DNA of 64,000 nt from Arthrobacter sp. EM1 (GTDB taxonomy: Bacteria > Actinomycetota > Actinomycetes > Actinomycetales > Micrococcaceae): positions 2,790,001 through 2,854,000 of the forward strand of contig NZ_CP124836.1 in NCBI RefSeq assembly GCF_029964055.1, written 5' to 3'. This document shows, one piece after another, positions 1 through 9,165 of this stretch. The notes below the pieces were generated by a model. It was given only the letters and a program-made list of their open reading frames with translations, was not told the DNA's origin and did no database searches. The position numbers and the translations under genes are program-made. Each line of letters begins with the position of its first letter. Positions within the stretch are counted from its first letter, which is position 1.

Positions 1-868
1 CCGCGAAAGTATCCGACGGGTGGGGGCCAACAAGCTCAACGGAGTGGATGCGGAGTGGCTGGATCCGCAGCAGGTCAAGGAACTCTGCCCCATCCTGAAC
101 ATCAACGACAACATCCGCTACCCCGTTATGGGCGCCACGTACCAGCCGCGCGCCGGCATCGCCAAGCACGACCACGTCGCGTGGGCCTTTGCCCGCAAAT
201 GCGATGAGCTCGGCGTGGACATCATTCAGAACTGCGAAGTCACCGGCTTCGTCAAGGACGGCAACAAGGTGGTCGGGGTCAAGACCAACCAGGGCACCAT
301 CCACACCGAAAAGGTGGGTCTCTGCGCGGCCGGCCACAGCTCGGTGCTGGCCGAGATGGCCGGTTTCCGGCTGCCGATCCAGTCCCACCCGCTCCAGGCC
401 CTCGTGTCCGAACTCCACGAACCGGTCCACCCCACCGTCGTCATGTCCAACCATGTCCACGTCTACGTCTCCCAGGCACACAAGGGCGAACTCGTTATGG
501 GCGCCGGCGTTGATTCCTACAACGGCTACGGGCAGCGCGGATCCTTCCACGTGATCGAGCACCAGATGGCCGCCGCCGTCGAGCTCTTCCCGATTTTCGC
601 CCGGGCCCACGTGCTCCGGACCTGGGGCGGGATCGTTGACACCACACTGGATGCCTCCCCCATCGTCGGCACCACCCCGGTGGAGAACATGTTCGTCAAC
701 TGCGGCTGGGGAACCGGCGGATTCAAGGGCACCCCGGCCGCCGGGCTGACCTTCGCGCACACCATCGCCACTGGAACGCCGCACAAGCTCAACAAACCTT
801 TTGCCCTCGAGCGCTTCGAAACCGGCGCCCTGATCGATGAACACGGCGCCGCCGCCGTGGCCCACTAG
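1..868 (+). CDS. soxB: Sarcosine oxidase subunit beta, C-terminal part
   Basis: This is the FAD subunit of heterotetrameric sarcosine oxidase, which oxidises sarcosine to glycine while passing the methyl carbon to tetrahydrofolate and making H2O2. The reading frame is open from base 2, so the gene starts upstream; about 289 C-terminal residues are visible and roughly 110 are missing, judged from the usual length near 400. The visible part has the DAO-type FAD fold, including LNGVDAEWL and the C-terminal motifs ASPIVG and [11 protein letters not shown]. The frame stays open through position 20, so the GTG there is internal. soxD follows 27 bases downstream, in the conserved soxBDAG order. Confidence 0.95.
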   Translation, partial: RESIRRVGANKLNGVDAEWLDPQQVKELCPILNINDNIRYPVMGATYQPRAGIAKHDHVAWAFARKCDELGVDIIQNCEVTGFVKDGNKVVGVKTNQGTIHTEKVGLCAAGHSSVLAEMAGFRLPIQSHPLQALVSELHEPVHPTVVMSNHVHVYVSQAHKGELVMGAGVDSYNGYGQRGSFHVIEHQMAAAVELFPIFARAHVLRTWGGIVDTTLDASPIVGTTPVENMFVNCGWGTGGFKGTPAAGLTFAHTIATGTPHKLNKPFALERFETGALIDEHGAAAVAH

Positions 869-895
869 CCGCCGTCCCTTAGAAAGAAGACGCAC

Positions 896-1318
896 ATGCT
901 GCTTATCTCATGCCCCAACTGCGGCTCGCGCGACGAGACCGAGTTCCACTACGGCGGCCAGGCCCACGTCCCGTACCCGGAGAACCCGAACGACCTGAAT
1001 GACAAGGAATGGGCCGAGTTCCTGTTCTACCGCGAAAACACCAAGGGCATTTTCGCCGAACGCTGGCTGCACAGCACCGGATGCCGCCAGTGGTTCAACA
1101 TGCTCCGCGACACCGTGACCTACGGCATCCAGGCCGTGTACCCGATGGGAACGCCCCGGCCCGATGTATCGGTCCCGGCCGCTGCCGAATCCGGCACTGC
1201 CAGCACCACTGCCGAGAGCACCACCACCGGGGACTCCGCCCCAAGCATCGCAGCTTCCAGCATCGCCCCGGCCGCAACACCGGCCAGCACCACTGCCCCG
1301 AAGGGAGCAACCAAGTGA
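896..1318 (+). CDS. soxD: Sarcosine oxidase subunit delta with a low-complexity tail
   Basis: This is the small zinc subunit of heterotetrameric sarcosine oxidase. Cys6, Cys9, His59 and Cys63 give the expected zinc site, and the core (about residues 1-95) matches the family, including the [11 protein letters not shown] segment. The protein is 140 residues against a usual length of about 95-100. The extra 40 or so residues are Ala/Ser/Thr/Pro-rich and end with TTAPKGATK. The ATG follows an AGAAAGAAG ribosome-binding region. Its TGA stop overlaps the GTG start of soxA, which indicates translational coupling. The tail looks disordered and its role is unknown. Confidence 0.93.
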   Translation: MLLISCPNCGSRDETEFHYGGQAHVPYPENPNDLNDKEWAEFLFYRENTKGIFAERWLHSTGCRQWFNMLRDTVTYGIQAVYPMGTPRPDVSVPAAAESGTASTTAESTTTGDSAPSIAASSIAPAATPASTTAPKGATK

Positions 1319-4275
1319 CTTCCCAGAACGCCCGCCTTGCCGCCGGCGGACGCATCGACCGCACCATCGCCTGGCGTTTCACCGTGGACGGCGAGGAATT
1401 CACCGGCCACCCGGGCGACACACTCGCCTCGGCCCTGATCGCGAACGGCCGCATCGCCGCCGGCAACTCGCTCTACGAGGACCGGACCCGTGGCATCATG
1501 TCCGCCGGCGTGGAGGAATCCAACGCCATGGTCAAAATTGCTGCGCGCTTCCCCGGCGACGTTGCCGAATCCATGCTCCCGGCCACCACTGTCACCCTGG
1601 TGGACGGCCTGAAAGCAGAACTCCTCAACGGCCTGGGCAAGCTGGACCCGGAGGAGGACCGAGCCGAGTATGACAAGAAATACGTCCATACCGACGTCCT
1701 GGTGATCGGCGGCGGCCCCGCCGGCCTCGCCGCGGCCCGCGAGGCCGTCCGCACCGGCGCCCGCGTGATCCTGATGGACGACCAGCCCGAGCTGGGCGGA
1801 TCCCTCCTTTCCGGCTCAACCGCGCCCGGGCTGACCGAGACCATCGAAGGCAAGCCCGCGCTGGAATGGGTCGGAGACGTCGAAGCCGAACTGGTTTCTG
1901 CCGCCGAGTCCACCGTCCTGAACCGGACATCCGCCTTCGGCGCCTACGACGCAAACTACGTCATCGCCGTCCAGAGCCGCACCGACCACCTGCCCAGCCC
2001 TGCCGCTCCCGGTGTGTCCCGGCAGCGGATCTGGCACGTCCGCGCCAACCAGGTGGTGGTCGCCCCCGGCGCCCACGAACGCCCACTGGTTTTCGAGAAC
2101 AACGACCGCCCCGGCATCATGCTCGCCTCGGCCGTCCGCAGTTATCTCAACCGCTACGCCGTTGCCGCGGGCCAGCGCGTCGTTATCAGCACCACTAATG
2201 ACAGCGCCTACGCCCTGGCTGCAGACCTGCAGGCCGCCGGCGTCAAGGTCGCCGCCGTCGTCGACGCCCGGGCCAAGCTCACGGACGTTGCTGCGGCCGC
2301 CGTCGAAACCGGCACCCGGGTGCTGATCGGCAGCGCCGTTGCCAACACCTCTTCCTCTGGAGATGGCACGGACTCCGGCGACGGCCGGCTCAATGCCGTC
2401 ACCGTCCGCAGCATCAACGACGACGGCGAACTCACCTCCGGGGTCGAGGAGGTCGCCTGCGATCTCCTGGCCGTGTCAGGTGGCTGGAGCCCGCTGGTCC
2501 ACCTCCACTCCCAGCGCCAGGGCAAGCTGCGCTGGGACGACGGGCTCGCCGCTTTCGTGCCGAGCACCGTGGTCCCGAACCAGCAGACCATCGGCTCCGG
2601 CCGCGGCAGCTTCGAACTTGAGGATTGCCTGGCCGAGGGCATCTCCGCCGGAGCCTCAGCCGCCATCGCCGCAGGCTTCGCATCCTCCGTCGAACCCGCC
2701 CCCATCGGCGAACCGAAGGCGACCGGCCCGACCCGCCAGCTCTGGCTGGTCCCCGGGCAGGAAGGCGGCCCGGATGACTGGCACCACCACTTCGTGGACT
2801 TCCAGCGCGACCAGTCCGTGGCCGACGTGCTGCGTTCCACCGGCGCCGGCATGCGGTCCGTGGAACACATCAAGCGCTACACCTCCATCAGCACCGCCAA
2901 CGACCAGGGCAAGACCTCCGGCGTCAACGCGATCGGCGTCATCGCCGCCGCGCTCCGGCAGGCCGGCGAGGCCTCGCGCGGGATCGGCGACATCGGCACC
3001 ACCACCTACCGGGCACCGTTCACGCCGGTGGCGTTCGCAGCACTCGCGGGACGCCAGCGCGGTGAGCTGTTCGACCCCGCCCGGCTCACCTCGATCCACC
3101 CGTGGCACGTCGCCAAAGGTGCCCTGTTCGAGGACGTCGGGCAGTGGAAGCGCCCCTGGTACTACCCGCAGGGCGGCGAGGACATGGACACCGCAGTACT
3201 GCGCGAATGCGCCGCCGTCCGCGAGTCCGTGGGCTTTATGGATGCCACCACCCTGGGCAAGATCGAAATCCGCGGCAAGGATGCCGGCGAGTTCCTGAAC
3301 CGTATCTACACCAACGCTTTCAAGAAGCTCGCTCCGGGTTCGGCCCGCTACGGCGTGATGTGCATGGCGGACGGGATGATTTTCGACGACGGCGTGACCC
3401 TGCGCCTCGACGAAGACCGGTACTTCATGACCACCACCACCGGCGGCGCCGCGAAGGTGCTCGACTGGCTGGAGGAATGGCTCCAGACCGAATGGCCTGA
3501 ACTGGACGTGCACTGCACCTCGGTGACCGAACAGTGGTCCACCATTGCCGTAGTCGGGCCCAACTCCCGCGCTGTACTCGCAAAGGTGGCCCCGGAGCTT
3601 GCCGCGGACGGCGGGCTGAAAGCGGAAGCCTTCCCCTTTATGACCTTCCGCGAAACAACCCTCGCCTCCGGCGTGCAGGCCCGGATCTGCCGGATCTCCT
3701 TCTCCGGCGAACTGGCCTACGAAATCAACATCCCGTCCTGGTACGGGCTGAACACCTGGGAAGCCGTGGCCGCCGCCGGGGCCGAATTCAACATCACCGC
3801 CTATGGCACCGAAACCATGCACGTGCTCCGCGCAGAAAAGGGGTACCCGATCGTCGGTCAGGACACCGACGGGACCGTCACCCCGCAGGACGCCGGCATG
3901 GAATGGGTTGTATCGAAGGTCAAGGACTTCATCGGCAAGCGCTCCTACGCCCGGGCCGACGCTGGCCGCACAGACCGGAAGCACCTGGTCAGCGTCCTTC
4001 CAGTGGATGGCACGATCCGGCTCCCGGAAGGCACTCAGCTCGTCGAGCAGGGCATCACCACGAACCCCGCCTACGGCCCCGTCCCCATGCAGGGGTTCGT
4101 GACCTCGAGCTACCACAGCGCCGCGTTGGGCAAATCGTTTGCCTTGGCCCTGATCAAGAACGGCCGCAACCGTATCGGCGAAACCCTTGTGGCCGCCGCC
4201 GGGGACCAGCTGATTGACGTCGTTATAGCAGAAACCGTACTTTTTGACCCCGAAGGGACCCGCAAAGATGGCTAA
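1315..4275 (+). CDS. soxA: Sarcosine oxidase subunit alpha
   Basis: This 986-residue subunit carries NAD and a folate-binding aminomethyltransferase-like domain. In order, it has an N-terminal ferredoxin-like segment ([15 protein letters not shown]), a dinucleotide-binding motif near residue 130 ([14 protein letters not shown]), a pyridine nucleotide-disulphide oxidoreductase region, and a C-terminal GcvT-like half from about residue 600. The frame is open further upstream, but GTG 1315 is chosen because it overlaps the soxD stop in a GTGA junction and gives a family-typical N-terminus. It ends eight bases inside soxG. Methylene-THF made here feeds serine synthesis, and the serine is then handled by sdaA downstream. 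Confidence 0.95.
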   Translation: MTSQNARLAAGGRIDRTIAWRFTVDGEEFTGHPGDTLASALIANGRIAAGNSLYEDRTRGIMSAGVEESNAMVKIAARFPGDVAESMLPATTVTLVDGLKAELLNGLGKLDPEEDRAEYDKKYVHTDVLVIGGGPAGLAAAREAVRTGARVILMDDQPELGGSLLSGSTAPGLTETIEGKPALEWVGDVEAELVSAAESTVLNRTSAFGAYDANYVIAVQSRTDHLPSPAAPGVSRQRIWHVRANQVVVAPGAHERPLVFENNDRPGIMLASAVRSYLNRYAVAAGQRVVISTTNDSAYALAADLQAAGVKVAAVVDARAKLTDVAAAAVETGTRVLIGSAVANTSSSGDGTDSGDGRLNAVTVRSINDDGELTSGVEEVACDLLAVSGGWSPLVHLHSQRQGKLRWDDGLAAFVPSTVVPNQQTIGSGRGSFELEDCLAEGISAGASAAIAAGFASSVEPAPIGEPKATGPTRQLWLVPGQEGGPDDWHHHFVDFQRDQSVADVLRSTGAGMRSVEHIKRYTSISTANDQGKTSGVNAIGVIAAALRQAGEASRGIGDIGTTTYRAPFTPVAFAALAGRQRGELFDPARLTSIHPWHVAKGALFEDVGQWKRPWYYPQGGEDMDTAVLRECAAVRESVGFMDATTLGKIEIRGKDAGEFLNRIYTNAFKKLAPGSARYGVMCMADGMIFDDGVTLRLDEDRYFMTTTTGGAAKVLDWLEEWLQTEWPELDVHCTSVTEQWSTIAVVGPNSRAVLAKVAPELAADGGLKAEAFPFMTFRETTLASGVQARICRISFSGELAYEINIPSWYGLNTWEAVAAAGAEFNITAYGTETMHVLRAEKGYPIVGQDTDGTVTPQDAGMEWVVSKVKDFIGKRSYARADAGRTDRKHLVSVLPVDGTIRLPEGTQLVEQGITTNPAYGPVPMQGFVTSSYHSAALGKSFALALIKNGRNRIGETLVAAAGDQLIDVVIAETVLFDPEGTRKDG

Positions 4276-4903
4276 TACAGCAGCACTGACAGGCATCAAT
4301 GGACTCCGGGACATCCGCCGCAGCCCCGCCTACCACCTGACCGAAGCGCTGGCGGCCGGATCCGTCCCGGGCAAGGTGGTCCTCAACGAAGGTCCGTTCC
4401 AGACCATGGCCGGAGTCCGCGTGGACCCCCATTCCGAGGCAGGATCACGGATCGCAGCCGCGACCGGCGGACTGCCGGCACGCTGCGGTGACGTGGCCGG
4501 CACGGACAGCATCAGCGTCCTCTGGCTCGGACCGTCCGAGTTCATGGCAGTCGCACCGGAAGCTGCCCACGATTCCTTGGGCGGCAACCTCCTCGGCTCC
4601 CTCCTGGAAGCACTGGGCGACGCCCCAGGCCAGGTGGTGGATCTCTCCGCCAACCGCACCACGTTCGAGCTCTCAGGCCCGCGCGCCCGGGCCGTCCTGG
4701 AAAAGGGCTGCGCCCTTGATCTGCACCCCCGCAGCTTCACCCCGGGAACGGCGCTGACCACCGAAGTCGGCAACATCCCCCTGGTACTGCAGAAGACCGC
4801 AGAGAACAGCTTCCGGCTCTTCCCCCGGGCCTCGTTCGCGGAGTTCCTGGGCCGCTGGCTCCTGGACGCCATGCGCGAATACGCATCCCCTGAGGTCCCC
4901 TGA
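4268..4903 (+). CDS. soxG: Sarcosine oxidase subunit gamma
   Basis: This is the 211-residue fourth subunit of sarcosine oxidase, a GcvT/YgfZ-like fold that packs on the alpha subunit. The start ATG 4268 (MANTAALTG) lies inside the end of soxA, and the stop overlaps the ATG of sdaA, so translation of the three genes is coupled. Family features seen are WLGPSEFMA near the middle and [15 protein letters not shown] before a typical C-terminus. Length and position in the soxBDAG order agree with the family. Confidence 0.93.
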   Translation: MANTAALTGINGLRDIRRSPAYHLTEALAAGSVPGKVVLNEGPFQTMAGVRVDPHSEAGSRIAAATGGLPARCGDVAGTDSISVLWLGPSEFMAVAPEAAHDSLGGNLLGSLLEALGDAPGQVVDLSANRTTFELSGPRARAVLEKGCALDLHPRSFTPGTALTTEVGNIPLVLQKTAENSFRLFPRASFAEFLGRWLLDAMREYASPEVP

Positions 4904-6318
4904 TGGCGCTCAGCGTCCTGGATCTGTTCTCTGTTGGCATCGGGCCGTCCTCCTCCCACACGGTCGGCCCGATGCGGGCGGCCAAGCGGTTCGCAGACGG
5001 ACTGAAGAGCGAGGGGCAGCTGAGCGCCACAACGAGGGTGCAGGCCGAACTGTTCGGCTCCCTCGGCGCCACTGGCCGGGGCCACGGCTCGGACAAGGCC
5101 GTGGTCCTGGGCCTCCAGGGCCAGGACCCGGACACGGTGGACACCTCCACCGCCGACGACCAGGTCGCGGCCGCCGCCCTCGACGCCGAGCTCCGGATCG
5201 GCGGGGACCACCGGGTGGACTTCAACTGGGACGAGGACGTGGTGCTGCACCGCCGCAAGTCCCTACCGGCCCACCCCAACGGCATGACCTTCCGGGCACT
5301 GGACCACACCGGGGCAGTGCTCAAGGAGCGCAGCTACTACTCGATCGGGGGCGGCTTTGTTGTTGACGGCACCGCCCAAGGCGCTGACCAAGTGGTGGCG
5401 GATGACACCGTGCTGCCCTACCCCTTCACCACTGGCGACGAGCTCCTGGAAATCTGTGCCCGCGAGAACATGTCCATCGCCGACGTTATGCTCGCCAACG
5501 AACTTCTCTGGCGCAGCGAAGCCGAACTCCGGGACAAGCTCCTGGCCCTGTGGGCCGTCATGCGCCAATGCGTGGAGAACGGCTGCGCGGCCGAGGGCAT
5601 CCTGCCCGGCGGGCTGAACGTCAAACGACGCGCCCCTGCCCTGTTCCGGACGCTGGCAGCATTCGCCGTGAACGCCGAAACCGAAGCGAGGAACCCGTAC
5701 CCAGTCCAGGTGCCCGCGGACCCGCTGCTCGCGATGGAATGGGTGAACCTGTTCGCCCTGGCCGTCAACGAGGAAAACGCCGCCGGCGGACGGATCGTCA
5801 CCGCCCCCACCAACGGCGCGGCCGGCATCGTGCCCGCGGTCCTGCATTACTACGTCAAGTTCGTCCCCGGAGCCAACGACGACGGCGTCATCCGCTTCCT
5901 CCTGACGGCCGCCGCCGTCGGAATCCTGTTCAAGATCAACGCCTCCATCTCCGGCGCCGAGGTCGGCTGCCAGGGCGAAGTCGGATCAGCCTGCTCCATG
6001 GCCGCAGCCGGGCTGGCCGAAGTCCTGGGCGGCACGCCCGCGCAGGTAGAAAACGCCGCGGAGGTCGGGATCGAACACAACCTCGGGCTGACCTGCGACC
6101 CCGTCGGCGGGCTCGTGCAGATCCCCTGCATCGAACGCAACGCCATCGCCAGCGTCAAGGCCATCAACGCCGCCCGCCTCTGCCTCCACGGCGACGGCAG
6201 CCACAAAGTGTCCCTGGACAAAGCCATCAAAACCATGCGCGAAACAGGAGCGGACATGAAAACCAAGTACAAGGAAACCTCCCGTGGAGGCCTCGCCGTC
6301 AACGTCATCGAGTGCTGA
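4903..6318 (+). CDS. sdaA: L-serine dehydratase, single-chain iron-sulphur type
   Basis: The enzyme deaminates L-serine to pyruvate and ammonia. The 471-residue chain joins the beta and alpha domains seen as separate proteins in Firmicutes. The N-terminal SSSHTVGPM motif, the [13 protein letters not shown] segment near residue 305 and the C-terminal cysteines ([30 protein letters not shown]) fit the [4Fe-4S] serine dehydratase family. The ATG overlaps the soxG stop (TGATG). In this operon it would drain serine formed from glycine and methylene-THF into central metabolism, completing sarcosine or glycine betaine breakdown. It is not PLP-dependent. Confidence 0.95.
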   Translation: MALSVLDLFSVGIGPSSSHTVGPMRAAKRFADGLKSEGQLSATTRVQAELFGSLGATGRGHGSDKAVVLGLQGQDPDTVDTSTADDQVAAAALDAELRIGGDHRVDFNWDEDVVLHRRKSLPAHPNGMTFRALDHTGAVLKERSYYSIGGGFVVDGTAQGADQVVADDTVLPYPFTTGDELLEICARENMSIADVMLANELLWRSEAELRDKLLALWAVMRQCVENGCAAEGILPGGLNVKRRAPALFRTLAAFAVNAETEARNPYPVQVPADPLLAMEWVNLFALAVNEENAAGGRIVTAPTNGAAGIVPAVLHYYVKFVPGANDDGVIRFLLTAAAVGILFKINASISGAEVGCQGEVGSACSMAAAGLAEVLGGTPAQVENAAEVGIEHNLGLTCDPVGGLVQIPCIERNAIASVKAINAARLCLHGDGSHKVSLDKAIKTMRETGADMKTKYKETSRGGLAVNVIEC

Positions 6319-6321
6319 GCC

Positions 6322-7218
6322 ATGGATACCTTAAATAGCACCGCGAACAGCACCGTCGATGAATACGTTCTGGCCCTCGACTGCCCGGAAACACGGGGCC
6401 TCGTCCACGCCGTGTCCGGATTCCTGCTCGAACAGGGCTGCGACATCCTGGAAAGCAAGCAATTCGACTCCCAGGACGACGGCCATTTCTTCATGCGGAT
6501 CCACTTCGCCGTGGCCGACAACTCCCCCGGCGGACCGGCCGCCCTTGGTTCGCTTGAGGAGGCCTTCGCGCCCGTGGCCGAAAAATTCGGCATGCAGTGG
6601 CAACTGCGCGCCCACGGGGCGAAACGCCGGGTCCTGATCATGGTCTCGAAATTCGAGCACTGCCTCAACGATCTGCTGTTCCGCGCCCGCATCGGCGAGC
6701 TGCCCATCGACATTGTCGGGGTCGTCTCGAACCATCCGGACCACCGGGGAATCGTAGAATGGCACGGCATCCCCTTCTTCCACGTGCCCGTCACGGCTGC
6801 CACCAAGCCAGCAGCCGAAGAGCGCCTAATGGAGCTCGTCGACCGGCTCGATGTCGAACTCGTGGTTCTGGCGCGTTACATGCAGGTCCTCAGCGACGAG
6901 CTCACCCGACGCCTGGATGGCCGTGCCATCAACATCCACCACTCCTTCCTGCCCAGCTTCAAGGGCGCCAAACCCTATCACCAGGCGCACGCCCGCGGCG
7001 TGAAGACGGTAGGGGCCACGGCGCACTACGTCAACGCGGAGCTCGATGAAGGGCCCATCATCTCCCAGCAGGTGGTCGAGGTAGACCACACCTTCGGCGC
7101 CGAGGATCTCGTGGCCGCCGGACGCGACACCGAGCGCAAGGCACTATCGAACGCCGTCCGCTGGCACTGCGAGGGACGCGTTTTCCTTCAAGACAACCGG
7201 ACAGTCGTCCTGCGCTAG
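6322..7218 (+). CDS. purU: Formyltetrahydrofolate deformylase
   Basis: This 298-residue enzyme hydrolyses 10-formyl-THF to formate and THF. It has an N-terminal ACT domain (about residues 10-90) and a C-terminal formyltransferase-like catalytic domain. The catalytic region reads NIHHSFLPSFKGAKPYHQA, followed by GATAHYVNAELDEGPII; the family's Asn, His and Asp are present. The ATG lies three bases after the sdaA stop. PurU in sarcosine and glycine betaine clusters is usually taken to rebalance one-carbon units and recycle THF when demethylation floods the folate pool. Confidence 0.95.
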   Translation: MDTLNSTANSTVDEYVLALDCPETRGLVHAVSGFLLEQGCDILESKQFDSQDDGHFFMRIHFAVADNSPGGPAALGSLEEAFAPVAEKFGMQWQLRAHGAKRRVLIMVSKFEHCLNDLLFRARIGELPIDIVGVVSNHPDHRGIVEWHGIPFFHVPVTAATKPAAEERLMELVDRLDVELVVLARYMQVLSDELTRRLDGRAINIHHSFLPSFKGAKPYHQAHARGVKTVGATAHYVNAELDEGPIISQQVVEVDHTFGAEDLVAAGRDTERKALSNAVRWHCEGRVFLQDNRTVVLR

Positions 7219-7238
7219 CTCCTGGCCCCACCCAGGAG
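7219..7238 (+). terminator. Small hairpin after purU
   Basis: A 7-bp stem (CTCCTGG pairing with CCAGGAG) with a six-base loop sits directly after the purU stop. There is no T tract, so it may weaken rather than stop read-through into pdxS. Confidence 0.35.
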
Positions 7239-7302
7239 TCCGGCGCTAGCCGTGTCACCACGGCGCGCCCGGTACATCCACAAACAACGAAAGAGACATC
7301 CA

Positions 7303-8202
7303 TTGAATCAGCCACTTCCCCGGGCTACGGGCAGCAGCCGCGTCAAGCGCGGTATGGCGGAGATGCTCAAGGGCGGCGTCATTATGGACGTCGTTAACGT
7401 CGAGCAGGCTCTCATTGCCGAGGATGCCGGAGCCGTGGCAGTGATGGCGCTGGAACGCGTTCCGGCCGACATCCGCGCCCAGGGCGGTGTGTCCCGCATG
7501 TCCGATCCGGACATGATTGAGGCGATCATCGCGGCCGTGTCCATTCCGGTCATGGCGAAGGTCCGGATCGGCCACTTCGTCGAGGCCCAGGTCATCCAGA
7601 CCCTGGGCGTGGATTACATCGACGAGTCCGAGGTCCTGACCCCGGCGGACTACGCGAACCACATCGACAAGTGGAATTTCACGATTCCCTTCGTCTGCGG
7701 TGCCACGAACCTTGGTGAGGCGCTGCGCCGGATCAACGAGGGCGCGGCGATGATCCGGTCCAAGGGTGAGGCCGGCACCGGGGATGTCTCCAACGCCACC
7801 ACGCACATGCGCTCGATCCGTGCGGAGATCAAGCGGCTCGCCGGGATGGCCGAGGACGAGCTCTACGTCGCGGCCAAGGAACTGCAGGCCCCGTATGAAC
7901 TGGTGAAGGAAGTGGCCGCCACCGGCAAGCTCCCCGTGGTGCTGTTCACCGCCGGCGGCATCGCCACCCCGGCGGATGCGGCGATGATGATGCAGCTCGG
8001 CGCCGACGGTGTCTTCGTTGGCTCCGGTATCTTCAAGTCCGGCAACCCGGCCCAGCGGGCGGCCGCCGTCGTGAAGGCCACTACCTTCTTCGATGACCCG
8101 GACGAGATCGCCAAGGCCTCCCGCGGCCTGGGCGAGGCCATGGTCGGAATCAACGTCGACGAAATCCCGGCCCCGCACCGCCTCGCCGAGCGCGGCTGGT
8201 AG
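7303..8202 (+). CDS. pdxS: Pyridoxal 5'-phosphate synthase, PdxS subunit
   Basis: PdxS makes PLP from ribose 5-phosphate, glyceraldehyde 3-phosphate and ammonia supplied by the glutaminase PdxT. The 299-residue protein keeps the family's TIM-barrel signatures: [35 protein letters not shown] and GSGIFKSG. The frame is open upstream to 7252, but TTG 7303 is chosen because a GAAAGAGA ribosome-binding sequence lies about seven bases before it and the resulting length is typical. No pdxT lies in the window, although PdxS needs it for ammonia. Placement behind purU suggests PLP supply for serine hydroxymethyltransferase in the same pathway; that is inference. Confidence 0.93.
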   Translation: MNQPLPRATGSSRVKRGMAEMLKGGVIMDVVNVEQALIAEDAGAVAVMALERVPADIRAQGGVSRMSDPDMIEAIIAAVSIPVMAKVRIGHFVEAQVIQTLGVDYIDESEVLTPADYANHIDKWNFTIPFVCGATNLGEALRRINEGAAMIRSKGEAGTGDVSNATTHMRSIRAEIKRLAGMAEDELYVAAKELQAPYELVKEVAATGKLPVVLFTAGGIATPADAAMMMQLGADGVFVGSGIFKSGNPAQRAAAVVKATTFFDDPDEIAKASRGLGEAMVGINVDEIPAPHRLAERGW

Positions 8203-8231
8203 CCCAACCACTCTGAAAAGGAACGAACTTC

Positions 8232-8438
8232 ATGATCCTTCATGACGACTGGGCACACCTGATCGGCGCAACAGTGGAAATCCGGCGCCAGGGAAAAACA
8301 GTCCGCACAGGCCGCGTCGACCACGCCACAAAGGATTCCAATATCCTGTGGCTTGCCCAGGAAGGCAACAATCCGCGGAAAATGATCGACAAAGCGCAAG
8401 GCTACGAAGCTTGGAAGGTCTCTGCGTTTCGCCACTGA
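8232..8438 (+). CDS. Small conserved-looking hypothetical protein
   Basis: The 68-residue product starts MILHDDWAHLIGATVEI and has no signal peptide or membrane segment. Its beta-rich pattern (IGATVEI, GRVDHATKDSNILWLA) looks like a small single-domain fold. A strong AAAAGGAA ribosome-binding site precedes the ATG, 29 bases after pdxS, so it may be the last gene of the operon. I do not recognise a function. Confidence 0.7.
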   Translation: MILHDDWAHLIGATVEIRRQGKTVRTGRVDHATKDSNILWLAQEGNNPRKMIDKAQGYEAWKVSAFRH

Positions 8439-8769
8439 TCTCGGGGAATCTCGGCACATCGGCCATCCCTCCCCGAATGAACGCCACGGCCCCAACCTTC
8501 CTTATGTCCGTCGCCCGCCATGTCGAGGTGAGAGCCAGATGTCGCACGCGTTGTCCGGCCAGCGAGTGCCCGAAACCCAGAATCGGAACGGGCACAGTTT
8601 TCGGCGGTAGGCCTTGGAAAGCCCCACTTTTCGTGGTGGAGCCTCACGTCAGGGAACCAGCCAGCTGGTGTCATCTTTGGTTCCAGATGGTCGCGGTCGC
8701 GGTGTTCTCTCATATCGCAGTTGTAGAAGGGCCCTTGTGGGTCCAGCAGAACTCGCATGTGGTGGTCTG
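8439..8769. other. Gene-free stretch
   Basis: I see no credible gene here. Several frames are open for short distances but lack ribosome-binding sites and recognisable motifs. The stretch abuts an aldehyde dehydrogenase fragment, so it may be decayed or rearranged DNA. Confidence 0.5.
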
Positions 8770-9085
8770 CGGGGTCCCGCCACCATAGTGTTCAAGCCGG
8801 CTGGGCTTACCCCGCCAACCGCCCAGCTCTTTGCGCAGACCATGCTAAATGCTGGCCTGCCCGCCGGAGTACTCAACGTCGTGGCCTCCGCCAGCGCCGC
8901 GGGCAGCTCCGGGCCGCTGCTGGCCGGCGGGCAACGACTCATGGCCGACACCGCCACCAACGTACTGAGCATCTGCATGGAGCTCGGCCGGAACGCGCCG
9001 TTCATCGTCTTCGAGGACGCGCACCTGGACAAGGCCGTCGACGGCGCCTTTGCCGCCAAGATGCGGAACATGGGGCCGGTATGTG
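8770..9085 (+). pseudogene. Aldehyde dehydrogenase fragment (succinate-semialdehyde type)
   Basis: About 100 codons match the middle of a succinate-semialdehyde dehydrogenase-like enzyme: VFKPAGLTPPTAQLFAQTML and [11 protein letters not shown], then RLMADTATNVLSICMELG, NAPFIVFEDAHLDKAVDG and AAKMRNMG. The N-terminal third, and the C-terminal half with the catalytic Cys, are absent. Within the fragment the family's conserved FTGST-type cofactor segment is missing: GPLLAGG runs straight into QRLMAD, so there is also an in-frame internal deletion. The frame happens to continue into the opposite strand of the helicase gene, which is meaningless. It cannot encode an active enzyme. Confidence 0.8.
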
Positions 9086-9105
9086 ACCAAAGGAACTTAA
9101 ACCGA

Positions 9106-9133
9106 AACGGGCCGGCAAAAAAGCCGGCCCGTT
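9106..9133 (-). terminator. Terminator of the helicase gene
   Basis: A perfect 11-bp stem (AACGGGCCGGC against GCCGGCCCGTT) closes over six identical bases, read as T on the minus strand. It lies about 30 bases past the helicase stop. T-rich sequence follows on the minus strand, consistent with a rho-independent terminator. Confidence 0.85.
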
Positions 9134-9165
9134 CTCAGGGTGATTCAGTGCTCAGCAGCGAGTGG

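Noticed and set aside
2656..4314. A 552-residue open frame opposite soxA
   Set aside because: It is a high-GC shadow of soxA without a ribosome-binding site or recognisable domain.
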